A stretch of 64,000 nt of DNA, taken from assembly GCF_963169125.1 (NCBI RefSeq), contig NC_084797.1:92351868-92415867 (forward strand), read 5' to 3'. The position numbers and the translations under genes are program-made. Positions 45,886 through 57,383 of this stretch are shown one piece after another (the stretch's first letter is position 1; every line of letters begins with the position of its first letter). The DNA is from Humulus lupulus. Taxonomy: Eukaryota; Streptophyta; Magnoliopsida; Rosales; Cannabaceae. The notes under the pieces are model-generated. The model was not told the DNA's origin. It saw nothing but the letters and a program-made list of their open reading frames with translations, and did not search any database.

Positions 45886-48176
45886 TTCAGCTCGGGGGTA
45901 CAGCTGGCAGATAAACACATGGAGAAAGCAGGCGAGTAGAACATCTAGCTAACTTTTATGTGAGCAGCTTGAGTTAAAGACTTGGCAGTATGACAAACAT
46001 ATAATCTTCAGATTGCCTCTCAGCAACATAGGGGCCAAGAGGATACTGGGAGTTCAGAATCACACCCACCAAATCCTAATCTGGGTTATCTAACAACCAT
46101 TGAGATGGAGAATGCTTAATTAAGGAGCCATCTTGCTCGGGATATTAGGAAGATCGAGGAGGTCCTGGCTCGGTTACCCCCTATTGCTACTGATGTTAAC
46201 GTCAGAAAGAGGAAAAGTGGGTCCCATAGGTCCCAAAAGAATAACTGACCAAATCCTAGTCATTTTGTCAGAACTACAACTTTGAGCTCTGTACCTTCCG
46301 AGCGAAATCAGCAGAGTGCTCAACCTGCTAATCCTAATAGGAACCATCATGCCAACGTAAATCAGTCTGAATTGCAACCCATCCATGCCTTCTAAACAGA
46401 TTCCAAAGAATGTTTACAACAACCCAAAGGGTCAAGCTGGGACCAATTCATGGAGACAAAACACCCCAACAAATCCATCTGTGTCGCGATCAGAACCTCC
46501 AGCACAGAAGACCTAGAAGATCGGGGTAGAACTGAGATGGGATAACCTAGTGTACCTCGATGGAACTAAGATAGCCTCATTGATAAGGTACCCATCATCA
46601 CCGGTTAGACATCCAACACCACCGCGCCCGTAGAGGAATGCTCCAGTTTGAGGGGATTGGAGGAGAAATCCTCCTCCCTCAGAGGATATCTATGTCCCAT
46701 GACCTTGCACTGATAATTCAGGTCCTCGATCTCGGCCGTGGGTTGTAAGTTTCGCTAACAGAAGTTACTGGACCGGGAGCCAGCGTGGAGGCAGGTCGAA
46801 CGACGACCTGAGTTATACTCAGCACGGGGGAGATCCATCTATCGTACGCAACAATGGGAGTTTCCCACCTCACAAAGCTTAAGCTTGGAGGGAAAACAAT
46901 CCATCTAACGCATACAATTGGATGAGGACTAGTGATCAGCTCCCAGCTAACCTAGACACCAAAGATCCAACCCTCGAGCGGCTGGCCTTGATGGAGGAAT
47001 AGATGAAGAGGCTCCTATCTGGAAAAGGAATTGATGATTGTGATTCCGATGAGGAGCTTGAGCCTTTCACTCCAAACATCGCAGTAGGTCTGTATCCTGT
47101 TGGCTTCAGGATGCTAACCATGCCTGCATTTGATGGAAAATCAGATCCATCTAATCATTTTAGGATGCTCAATACGCTAATGATGGCCCACAATGTCAGG
47201 TTTGACCTAAGGTGTAATTTTTCCTCGCAAATCTGACTGGACTTGCCAAATTTTGGTTCAATAAGTACAAAAGACATTCAATTACCTCGTGGAAGAAATT
47301 GTCTTCTGAGTTTAAGAGACGGTTTCAGGTTTTGAAGGTAGCTCGCGTTGAGGCTGACTCGTTGGACAACATAAAACAACAACCTGGTGAGTCCCTGAAA
47401 GCATTTATGAGCAGGTTCACCAACGCGCAACATGAGCTAGAGATGTTGATGATAGCTCCAAGCGCATGGCAATGAGGACAGGGATCACGGTAGGAGGTGA
47501 TTTATGGCAAGAACTCAAGCGAAAATGAGTAAAAAGTGTAGATGAATTCTTGGCCCGGGCTCAAGAATTGATAAATTTGGAGGAGGTGCGATCTGCTATC
47601 GTAGGAACTAGCCAGATCCCTATCCAGCCTCGCTGGAGCGGTGATAGATGCTATAGCTACGACTCAACCTGTAACCCAAAATAACCATGTGGGAAACAAT
47701 AAGAGGAAAGGGAATGGTGAAGGCGACTAGAATGTCACAAAGAAGAACAAGCCCGAGGAAAAATTCAAGCCCATCTATTCCACCTACACCGACCTGACTG
47801 ATACACGAGAACATATTTTCCTGGCAAACTCTAATCACCTTCCATGGAAGAAGCTAGAGCCATTGAGGCACCAGAGGGCGAGAGAGACCCCTCTAAGTTT
47901 TGTCGATATCACAATGACATCGACCATAACACTGATGATTGCCAACAATTGAAGGAAGAGATTGAAACTCTCATTCGAGCTGGAACGTTAGCCCAGTATG
48001 CCCGAAACCAAGTAGTTCCCAATAATAAACCAGGCGGAATTCTCATCTAGCTCCAGAAACTCCGATCGGCCAACCCAGAGCTCAGATAGATAAGGGGAAC
48101 CAAGTCGATCCTCCTCCAATAGTAGAAGGAGTTATAACAACTATTACTGGAGGACCCCATTTGGAGGGCATGTGCA
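45886..48176 (+). pseudogene. gag: gag of Tat2
   Basis: A long degenerate region. Recognisable parts are ERLALMEE at about 46975-47000, the Gag core (PNIAVGLYPVGFRMLTMPAF, then DGKSDPSNHF, about 47070-47160), an SWKKLSSEFKRRFQ-like segment near 47285, and the C-terminal Cys/His motif region at about 47895-47945 (FCRYHNDIDHNTDDC). Frames change several times. The first kilobase has no assigned motif, only weak resemblance to Tat Gag N-termini by position. Confidence 0.75.
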
Positions 48177-50245
48177 ATGGGGCCCAGAAAGGTATATACA
48201 GGAGCTGAAAACCCACAATGGTGCCACACTCAGTTCCTGCATAATGATCTGCTGGTGGTAACCATTCAGCTTGCCAACCGAATGGTACGAAGGATATTGG
48301 TTGATAATGGGAGCTCAATAAATGTGCTATTCAGATCCACCCTAGAAAAGATGGGATTGTCCGTAACCGATCTTAAGGCGACCTCAATTACAATGTACAA
48401 ATTCTAGGTGAAGGAGAAGAAGCCATAAGGACGATCAGACTAGTAGTTACTTAAGGGGATGATATGCGAACTGTTTCTAAAATACTCGAGTTTGTCGTAA
48501 TCGATTGTCCAGCTGCATATAATGGGATTTTGGGACGGCCCACGCTAATGACTTTTGGGGCCATCACCTTGATCCGACACCTGATGATGAAGTTTCCTTC
48601 AACATCAGGTATATGTACTGTGAGAGGAGACCAGATCGCTGCCAGAGAATGCTACAACATTTCCATGAGGGGAAAATCACAACTCGGGCAACAAGCAATG
48701 GTCATAGTTGAAGGAGGAGAGGATCCTCAGGTAATGGAAGTTACCCATGGGGTGGAATAACCCCAAGAAGGAGATAACGAGGTCGCCCAACAAGAAGACA
48801 TTGATCTGGGATTAGGCGAAGTCAGGTCTGAGTTCCAAGCATAGGAGGAGCTGGAGGAAATCAGTATCGACCCAGAGGCACCTTCAAGGGTTATAAAGGT
48901 TGGGAAAAATCTTGGATCCTAAAGGAAGAAGGAACTGGTCGAGTTCTTGAGAAATAACCTGGATGTCTTTTCCTGGTCGCATCAAGATATGGTGGGAATC
49001 AGTCCAAATGTAATAATGCATACTTTGAATTTGGACAGGTATGTGCCTGCAAAGGCCCAAAAACGAAGGATTTTGGGGAGAGAACGATCGAAAGCTTTAG
49101 AAGAAGAAGTGGCTTACCTACTTAAGTGTGCATTTATCAGGGAAGCAAAATATCCAACTTGGTCGCTAACCCTGTTCTGGTCCCGAAGCCCATGGGAAGT
49201 GGAGAACTTGCATTGCCTTCTCCGATCTCAACAAGGCCTGTCCTAAGGACTGTTTCCCACTACCTAGAATCGATCAGTTGGTAGACACAACAGCCGGTCA
49301 TGAGCTTATGTCTTTCATGGATGCATATTCAGGATATAACCACATTGTGATGAACCCTGCAGACCAAGAGCATACTAGCTTCATGACTGAGCATAACATA
49401 TAATGCTACAAAGTTATGCCATTTGAGTTAAAGAATGCCAGTGCAACATACCAACGGTTAGTCAACGAAATTTTTGTTAACCAGATCGGGAAAAACATGG
49501 AAGTGTATGTCGATGATATGCTGGTTAAATCAAAGAATACCAGTAACCATGTATTTGACATAGAAGAATGTTATGACGTGCTAAGGAGGTATGACATAAA
49601 GCTAAACCCCCAGGAGTGCACTTTTGGAGTTTCGTTTGGAAAATTTATGGGCTTCATATTCAACCAACACAAGGGGGATATAGGCGAACCTAGAGAAAAT
49701 CATATCGTTACTAGAAATGCCTTCGCCTAGGTCGCGTAAATAATTATAGAGCTTAACTGGAAAAGTGGCAGCTCTAAATCGCTTCATTTCAAAATCCACT
49801 GACAAGTATCTCCCATTTTACAACTTGCTTAGAGGGAACAAAAAGTTTGAGTGGATCGAAGAATGCGAACATGCATTTTGCTACCTGAAAGCTCACCTGG
49901 CTGAACCCCCCGTACTATCAAAACCTACAACTGGAGAATGTTTGCTTCTAAATATGGCTATGAAAGAAAATTCAGTTAGTGCCATATTAGTTCGAGAGGA
50001 GAATCGGGCACAGAAACCAGTATACTGCGTGAGTAAAAGACTCCTGGGAGCTGAGTCTCGATATCCTCTAATAGAAAAACTTGCGTTAAGCCTGATTTTG
50101 GCTTCAAGAAAGCTCAGGCTATACTTTTAGTCCCACACCATCCATGTCTTAACTGATCAACCTATACGGCAGCTCCTGCAAAAGCCTGAAACATCGGGAC
50201 GTCTACTAAAGTGGGCCATCAAACTCAGCCAGTTCGAAATATTGT
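48177..50245 (+). pseudogene. pol: Protease, RT and RNase H start of Tat2
   Basis: The protease has RRILVDNGSSINVLF (about 48289-48333), a frame break near 48405, and FVVIDCPAAYNGILGRPTL. RT has LDVFSWSHQDMVGISPN, a frameshift near 49190, SFMDAYSGYN and YVDDMLVKSKN (about 49505-49540). RNase H begins at about 49860 and runs through PVYCVSKRLLGAESRYP to a TAG near 50129 where Tat1 has CAG. The frame resumes and is split by solo LTR Y after ILYM. Confidence 0.88.
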
Positions 50246-50250
50246 ATATG

Positions 50251-52900
50251 TATAACGCCCTCCTACCCAGGGACCATTACGGTGTGCATTTTAAAACAGT
50301 GCTAAACTCGCTAATCTAGTCATTTGGCCATAATCGTGTCGCTAAGTATGTTTAGCGGTTTAGGATTAAATTTTTTGGTTAAGATACAACGTTTCACTAA
50401 ATTTTTTTACCATATACATTGGGATCCCAAAAATATAATTTAAAGCTTAATTACAACAAAAGATTTATAACCAACCGACCTAAGCGACAAAATGTGGTTT
50501 AACCCTAGTTCCTCTTTAAACCCTCGGCCATGGCGGTCGAGCAGCCGCATATGTACACATCGTCACCTAAGCTCTCCAACTCAAGGATGGCCCAGCTTTC
50601 TTTTGCCATTACTTGCACAACATAGCACCCGTGAGCCAAAGCTCAGCAAGAAAACTCAATATGCTCATGAACAGTAATAACATGTTAATAGATCATAATA
50701 GGCATGCCTAGCAATAATAGCCCTATTCATGCATGCAAATAAGTCAAAATAGTGGTTCTGGGCCCTGCCCTTTGTATAGATAACTTATGGTCTCTGCCCT
50801 TTGTATTGATGACTATCAAGCCATAATGAAAGTAGATGGCCAATGTGTCCATCTAAACTAAGTGACTCAAATAAGTGACAATTAAGTCACGCACTGGGGC
50901 TCCGTACCCTAATCAGATGAGTGAATATCACTTCATAATTTTGGTAATCATACTGGGGCTTGTAGCCCTAATCAGATGAGTGATTAACACTTTGAGATTC
51001 TGGTAATCATGCTGGGGCTTGTAGCCCTAATAAGATGAGTGCGTCACACTTTGGGCTCCGCAGCCTAATCAGATGGGTGACTAAAGAGCCACACCTTGGG
51101 TTCTGCACCCTATCAGATAAGTGACTAATGAGTGAGTCACAAACTTGGGCTCAACACCCATAGCCATGTGACATTGCAGTCACCTGAGCCTTTTTGGCCC
51201 TGGCTCTAAGTAACTAGCCTTTAGACTAGACAAGCACTTTTAATTTTCATCGAACTTGAGGTCGGTCAAGCAATTCATGCTTCTGATGACAATGCTTATG
51301 TCGATTAGATATAATCTTTTCGGCTCTGCGTTCATTACGCTTATGCCGCTCTTGACTCATAGGTCAATTCCATACGACTAGTGCTTAGTACTACTGCCAA
51401 ACTTGACTAATGAGTCACAACTTCACACTCAATACTGACACCATTGTCGATTCCTGACTCATAGGTCTGTTCCATTCACAAGTAAGCAATGCAACCATGC
51501 ATATGATCATGCACAATCGCATGTATCTCATGCATCACATACTGAGTACTTTCTTACCTTTGGTTCAAGAGAGAAATAATAAATGAACGACCCTTGAGAA
51601 CGATCAATCCTTTGATCCCTTAGCGGTCACCTAGTCATAACCAAATATGGAATCCAATTAATGAAATCAACAATAAAAAGGTTCTTGACCTAAACCTCAC
51701 TCCTGGAACCTCAAATCGTACTCAAACGATTAATAGATTCGATCCCGAGCCTTAGGAATTGAAACCTCGAGCCAATAACCCTCAAAAGTGCCCAAAATAG
51801 GACCTGGAAAAATAGGGTAGCACTGCCTCCCTGGTGCCCCAGCGCTACAACCATAGCTGACTGACCCTGGACAGCGCTGTAGCACCCTCCCTTGGGCGCT
51901 GTAGCGCTAGGACCAGGCTGAATCAGCCCTGGTTTCTCCTCCTCAGAGTTTTCCAATTAAAAGCTTCAAAACATGATCCCAAACCTCAACCAGACTCCCA
52001 AATGAACCCAAATATCCACTCTACAAGTCCTAAGCATCAAAACCTAATCAACCTTTGCCAAAAACCTCCATCAATTCTCAACTTTCAACTTCAAAATTCC
52101 ATCTGAAACTCAATAAGAAAATAGAGTAAAACCAGAGTTTCAATGGTTGAAAACTTACCTCAAGTTCAGGATGGAACCCTCTTCAATGGTGGAACATAAC
52201 CCTAGACCCTCAAGGCTTGGTTCCCTAGCTTGATTCCTCAAATGAAGCTCAAAAATTCAAAGAGAAAAGAAGAAGAAATGATGAACGGGAGAAGAAGAAG
52301 AAGAGCTCTGTTTTCTTAAGCTTTCTACAGATTCTTAAGGTTGATATATATCCTTAGGTCAAAAGATCAAAATTCCCCTAGGTCATTTAAAGTCCTCTTA
52401 AGGCTACCAAGGGTAAAACCGTCCTTTCTCCTTTAATCCTGTTAATCATAATTAATGTCCTCCAATTCCTGTTATTCCCAATATTCTCAAATGCTAATGA
52501 ATCATATCCCATTACCCTTTAATTCCCGGTAATGAACTAATCATCAAATTACCCCGAGACTCACCCCGAGCCCCGAAATTAACCCCGTTATGACCAAACC
52601 GATAACTTGCATTCAAAGATCGTCTCATTCCAAATGGCTCGAAAAAATCCACATTATAATGTGGTCTTATTCAAAATTCACCAACATGCATGAAAATATA
52701 CAAATTTGCCCTCAACGGGCCAAATTACCAAAATTCCCTTATACTGAAAAGTGGGCCCATATGCATGCATTTATCATCATATAATAATATAATTCACATA
52801 ATCATGCATATAATCATTTAATGGCATAATAAATCAATTATGGCCCTCTCGGCCTCCTAATCAAGGTCCTACACCTTATTAGGGATTTTGGGGCATTACA
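50251..52900 (-). mobile_element. Y: solo chromovirus LTR in Tat2 (2650 bp)
   Basis: It starts TATAACGCCC and ends GGGGCATTACA, with a perfect ATATG duplication (50246-50250 and 52901-52905). Removing it and one duplication restores the Tat2 frame (ILYM, then PLSTIRTQALVDF). GGGATCCC is at 50421-50428; a repeat array at 50880-51120; TGACTCATAGGTCA-like words at 51350-51470; AGCGCT words at 51840-51910; TATA candidate near 52341. It is in the same family as S1. Confidence 0.93.
50880..51125. repeat. Repeat array in Y, unit about 60-65 bp
   Basis: Three to four diverged units carry CTGGGGCT..GTA.CCCTAATC and AGATGAGTGA words. Confidence 0.8.
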
Positions 52901-54716
52901 ATATGCCACTCTCAACGATCAGGACTCAAGCGCTTGTTGACTTTGTGGCCAAATGCACAGGTTTTCAGGACGAGCCAATGAGAAAACCAATGCAAGAGTT
53001 GTGGAAAATCTTCGTTAACGGATCCTCTAACAAGAACAAATTAGGAGATGGGATAATTTTAATATCACCTAATGGGCATCGATTTCATACAGCTCTCAAG
53101 TTCGGGTTCGAAGCATCCAACAACGAGGCAGAGTACAAAGCTCTATTGGTAGGAATAAGGGTGGCGAAAGAACTAAAGGCAAAAGTGATATGATGTTATA
53201 ATGATTCCCACCTCATGGTTAATCAAATATTGGAGGAGTATCAAGCTCGTGATATCAAAATGGCAACTTACTTAGCTATGGTTAAAGGTGAGTTGTCTGA
53301 ATTTAAGTTCTGCTCCATTGAACAAGTACCCTACAAACAAAATTCCAATGCAGATGCTTTAGCCCGACTTGCCACCACCAAAAAGGCGGATACATTGAAT
53401 GTAGTCGCGGTGGAGTACTTGGAACAATTGATCATAATGGAAAAATTGATTGAGGTCGGAATGATTGACATTAAACCGACCTGGATAACACCCATAGTGG
53501 AGTACCTTACAACTGATAAACTACCAGGTGATCGAAAGGACACAAGAAAATTTCTATATCAAGCCTCGCAGTATGTTATGGTTGAAGGGACTTTATATCA
53601 ATGAGGGCATTCACTACCCCTCATGCGGTGTGTTTTGCCTGAGGAAGCATAGACTATCTTGTAGGAGTTACACGAAGGCTTCTGCAGAGACCATGTTAGG
53701 GGGAAAATTTGGCTCTAAAGAAATTGAGACAGGGCTATTTTTGGCCTACGCTAAAAAAGGATTTGGCCTCATACGTAAAAAAATGAGACAAGTGCCAATG
53801 CTTCGCCACCATTTCCCGGGCAGCACCCGTTGAGTTAACCATGATCTTATCTCCCTGGCCATTTGCAGCATGGGGAATCGACTTGATTGGTTATTTACCA
53901 ACATGAAAATGAGGAGTTCGTTATGCAGTTGTTGCCATTGACTACTTAAAGAAGTGGGTTGAGGCTGAGCCTCTAGCGACTATAACCTCGAAGAGAGTCT
54001 TGGATTTCATCGTAAAGAACATCATATGTTTCTTTGGGCTCCCAAAGAAGATCATGTCTAACAATGAAACTCAGTTCAGTAGCGATCTCTTCACAAACTT
54101 TTGTGAGAAATACGACATAACCAAGAGTTTCTCATCAGTAGCGTACCTGCAAGATAATTGGCAGGTCAAGGATGTAAACAAAACCCTAAAGGCGAGCTTA
54201 AAGAAGTGGTTAGATGAAGTCAAGGGATTATGGCCCAACCAGCTCCAACAAGTACTTTGGGCCTATAGAACCTCACATCGCAACTCCATAGGGCATACTC
54301 CATTCTCTTTGACTTTTGGAAGTGAGGCAATGCTCTCAATTAAGGCACTAGGGATGACACATAGACAAAAAACCTTTGATCAAGATCAAAATCACGAGCT
54401 ACTCAGGACATTCCTGGATCTGATTGAGGAAAAATGAGAAGAGTCACAATTGTAGCTCACTCAATATTAGCAGAGAATTACCGTTGCTTCAACTCAAAGG
54501 CGAAAGGCCGTAGACTTGGACTCGGTGATTTAGTGCTTCGGAGGGTATTTTTGGCAAGTAAAGATCCTAAGGACGGTGTATTAGGACCAAACTGGGAAGG
54601 ACCATACCAGATCTTGGAAATCCTACGTGGAGCCTTTAAACTAGCTCAGTTAAACAGAGAGATAGTTCCATAGTTCTGGAATGCCCTACTCCTTAAAAAA
54701 TACTATCAGTAATAGT
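52901..54716 (+). pseudogene. pol: Archaeal-type RNase H and integrase of Tat2
   Basis: RNase H: IFVNGSSNKNKLGDGIILIS, where the first catalytic Asp is Asn, then ASNNEAEYKALLVGIRVA, a TGA near 53192, and YNDSHLMVNQILEEYQARD. Integrase: a degenerate zinc region (53600-53830, several frames), AWGIDLIG near 53870, IDYLKKWVEAEPLAT, then IMSNNETQFSSD where the second Asp is Asn, and DNWQVKDVNKT where the Glu is Asp. The DDE triad is therefore lost. The C-terminus keeps GPNWEGPYQI and LKKYYQ at about 54705. Confidence 0.88.
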
Positions 54717-55334
54717 TGAAATAGTTAATTTTGTTTAATGTTTTTGGTACTGTTCCATGTAAGACTTATTTATAAAAGTCATTCCTTCTAAATAACACTG
54801 GATTTTTACGTAGAGCCAATATTTTCATCTTATTCTTGTAAAATATAAAGTGCTCATTTTGTAAAAGTGACCTAGAATATGCATACGTTCTGGTCGCTTG
54901 GGGGGCACATAAATGAAGAGCTTTTAAAAGAGTTTAGCATATTTGGATGAAATTTGAAACTTAGAATTTGGAAAAATTGATTATTCAATGGCTTTTTAAA
55001 GCTCGAATTTTCAAAGTAATTCTAAATACGAACTAAGTTGAGAAATTTCTAAGACAAAACAAAACCTAGAAGTCAAGTAGGAAATCCTTGATATAACCAG
55101 GTCTGAGGCTTGATTCTTAATAGGTATAATGCTATTAAGCGGATAAAACTCCTGGACATAACCAGGTCCAAGGCCTGATTCCTAACATGCATAATGCTAT
55201 TAGGCGGGCAAATTCCTGGGTATAACTAGGATATTAACTAAAATTATTTAGTCAAGCCATCAAAAACCTATCCCAATCTAAAGATAACCCCTACGATTTT
55301 GAGTGTGCAAGAATTCAAAATTCATAAGCATGAG
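54717..55334 (+). other. Tat2 post-integrase region with purine tract and short repeat
   Basis: CGCTTGGGGGGCACAT at 54895-54910 corresponds to the Tat1 tract. At about 55080-55220 two to three diverged units of about 65 bp carry CCTGGACATAACCAGGTC-like words and AATGCTATTA. No coding frame is seen. Confidence 0.7.
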
Positions 55335-57246
55335 TGTAGAGTCCAAGAACTTTACTTAGCTAAGATAGATAGTAGTATGATAGTATTTATAGCATTATCT
55401 TTGTTACTATGGATTTTTGGTTCAGACCGGGAATTATTTGGACACTCATAGTAGTACTTATAGATTTTCTAAGTTTAATCTATAGTTTAAGAATATTAAG
55501 TTAACCTAAGGTTTGATTAATGTGACTGATATTAAGGATTATATATTTTATACTATAAGGTTTAGATATCAACCAATAGGATTTTAAGCACATGTTATGA
55601 ATGGTAATTAAGGATTAAGTATTTTTGAGGATTAAATTAAATAAGGGTAAAGTTTGAATGTTATAGGGTCAGTCAGCAGCTTTGAGTACGTTGAGGGCTT
55701 AGTCAAGGCTGTTTACTCCATTCAAACTTAGCTAAAAATGTGTAATTTCGTGTTTAAATATTCAGCGTGTGCCGATATATCGCAGCTATAGGGGGCGATA
55801 TGTCGCAGCACGTAGATACGGAAAACACGAAACGATGCACGGTCGCCTCGGGCATACTGGCCCAGGCGATATATCGCCTACAGGGGCGATATATCGGCTC
55901 CACCAGCATGTTTTCAAATACTTTTGAATTCATTTCCTTTCAGCCATTCAAACTCCTTCAACAGTCCAGCATCTTTTGAACGAGTCTTCAGCCTCTGCTG
56001 AACGATTATTTAAATGATTTTCACTTAAAAAGCCATTATTTTTATTCAAGTAAAATCAAGATATTTTCATTCCCAAACTCTATAAATAGGACCTAGTACC
56101 CAACCATTATTCACCATTTGCTCTAAGTTCAGAGGCTGCTAGTGTTAAGTGAGTGTGAGAGTGTAAACACTTGGTTTGGGGAAAAACTATAAGCTTAAAC
56201 ATCATAAGCTTATCAAACACTTTGGGAAGTGAGTGCTATAGTATTTCGGTGGATGTTAGATTGGTCTTGCAATCTTTGAGGTAAACCCAAGACTCTAGTT
56301 CCTTTCTGTATTTTATGTTATTTCCTTTCTCAAAACCTTCTACTCAGTCCCCTAACCTTATTCTTATTTTGGTTAGGGAATCCAAGCTCTTAAGCATATA
56401 AGTCGGTAAGTATGTTTTTTTTTATGGTTTAGTCTTCCCATCTCTTTCATTTCATCTCCTAGACTCACTCTTTCTTATGGTTTTAGGAGTGTTCCAAAAG
56501 TCCCAACTCAGTCCATAATCCCGGTAACTTTGGTAAGGAAAATAGGCTAGAATATATATGTTTATGTTTATGTTATCTTTTGTGTTATGATATGATATGG
56601 GTATGTTATGAATATGTTGTGCATGTGTATGTTGTAGGCTTGGGCATATGCCCTATTTGACTAACAAGACCCCAAAAGGATTGTGGGCATAAGCCTATTT
56701 AGCTGGTAGGACCCCACTAATCTCATGGGCATAAGCTTGTTTAGTCTATGGGACCCCAAGTAATAATGGCCATTATAATAAGTGAATTATGTGTTATGAT
56801 ATGTCTTTACGTTATTATGAAATTATGTTTATGTTTATGACTATGTGTTAGATTTTCCTTGCTGGGCATTAGGCTCACTCCTTTCTGTTATGTGCAGGAA
56901 AATAAGCTTTAGAGGCGGTAAGATTCGTGACGCTTGGAGGATGTGTATCGATGGTGAATGGAGTCAAGGGGCCGAGCGTTATTCGATTCGAGGATGTAGT
57001 CTCCTTTTAAATTTTTATGATTTTATGTGTATTTTTCCGCACCAAATATGTAATGCCTTTTATTTTTAAATCATGTTTTGTTTTAAAAACAATGGGATCC
57101 CATAATCCTTCTTAGTATTCTGTTTCTTTGTAAATAACTCTTATTTTTTCAAGTTACTCAATAAATTATGGTATTTTTGTAAAAATGTAAGTTTTATGTA
57201 TAGTTTCGATAATGGTCCAATTAGTCTAGGTTAGTGGGTCATTACA
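55335..57246 (+). mobile_element. Z: solo chromovirus-type LTR in Tat2 (1912 bp)
   Basis: It starts TGTAGAGTCC and ends GGGTCATTACA, with a perfect ATGAG duplication (55330-55334 and 57247-57251). It has a TATA box (TATAAATAGG at 56081-56090), four CGATATATCG-type palindromes at 55773-55896, a three-copy repeat at 56641-56765 (TGGGCATAAGCC.., GACCCCA) and GGGATCCC at 57094-57101. It is shorter than S1 and Y and its start is unlike theirs, so it is a different family with a similar 3' end. Confidence 0.92.
56081..56090 (+). promoter_or_regulatory. TATA box of LTR Z
   Basis: TATAAATAGG lies within an LTR in sense orientation. Transcription would be expected to start about 30 bp downstream. Confidence 0.6.
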
Positions 57247-57383
57247 ATGAGTAAATAAACTATTAAGGGGAACAAAAATAGATCACAAAATAACAAACAT
57301 GTACTATAAAGTATATGATTATATCAAGGAGAAAAAAAAACTTCGATCTAAGCTTGAAGGCGGTTGTTTCAGTTTGTGAGAAC

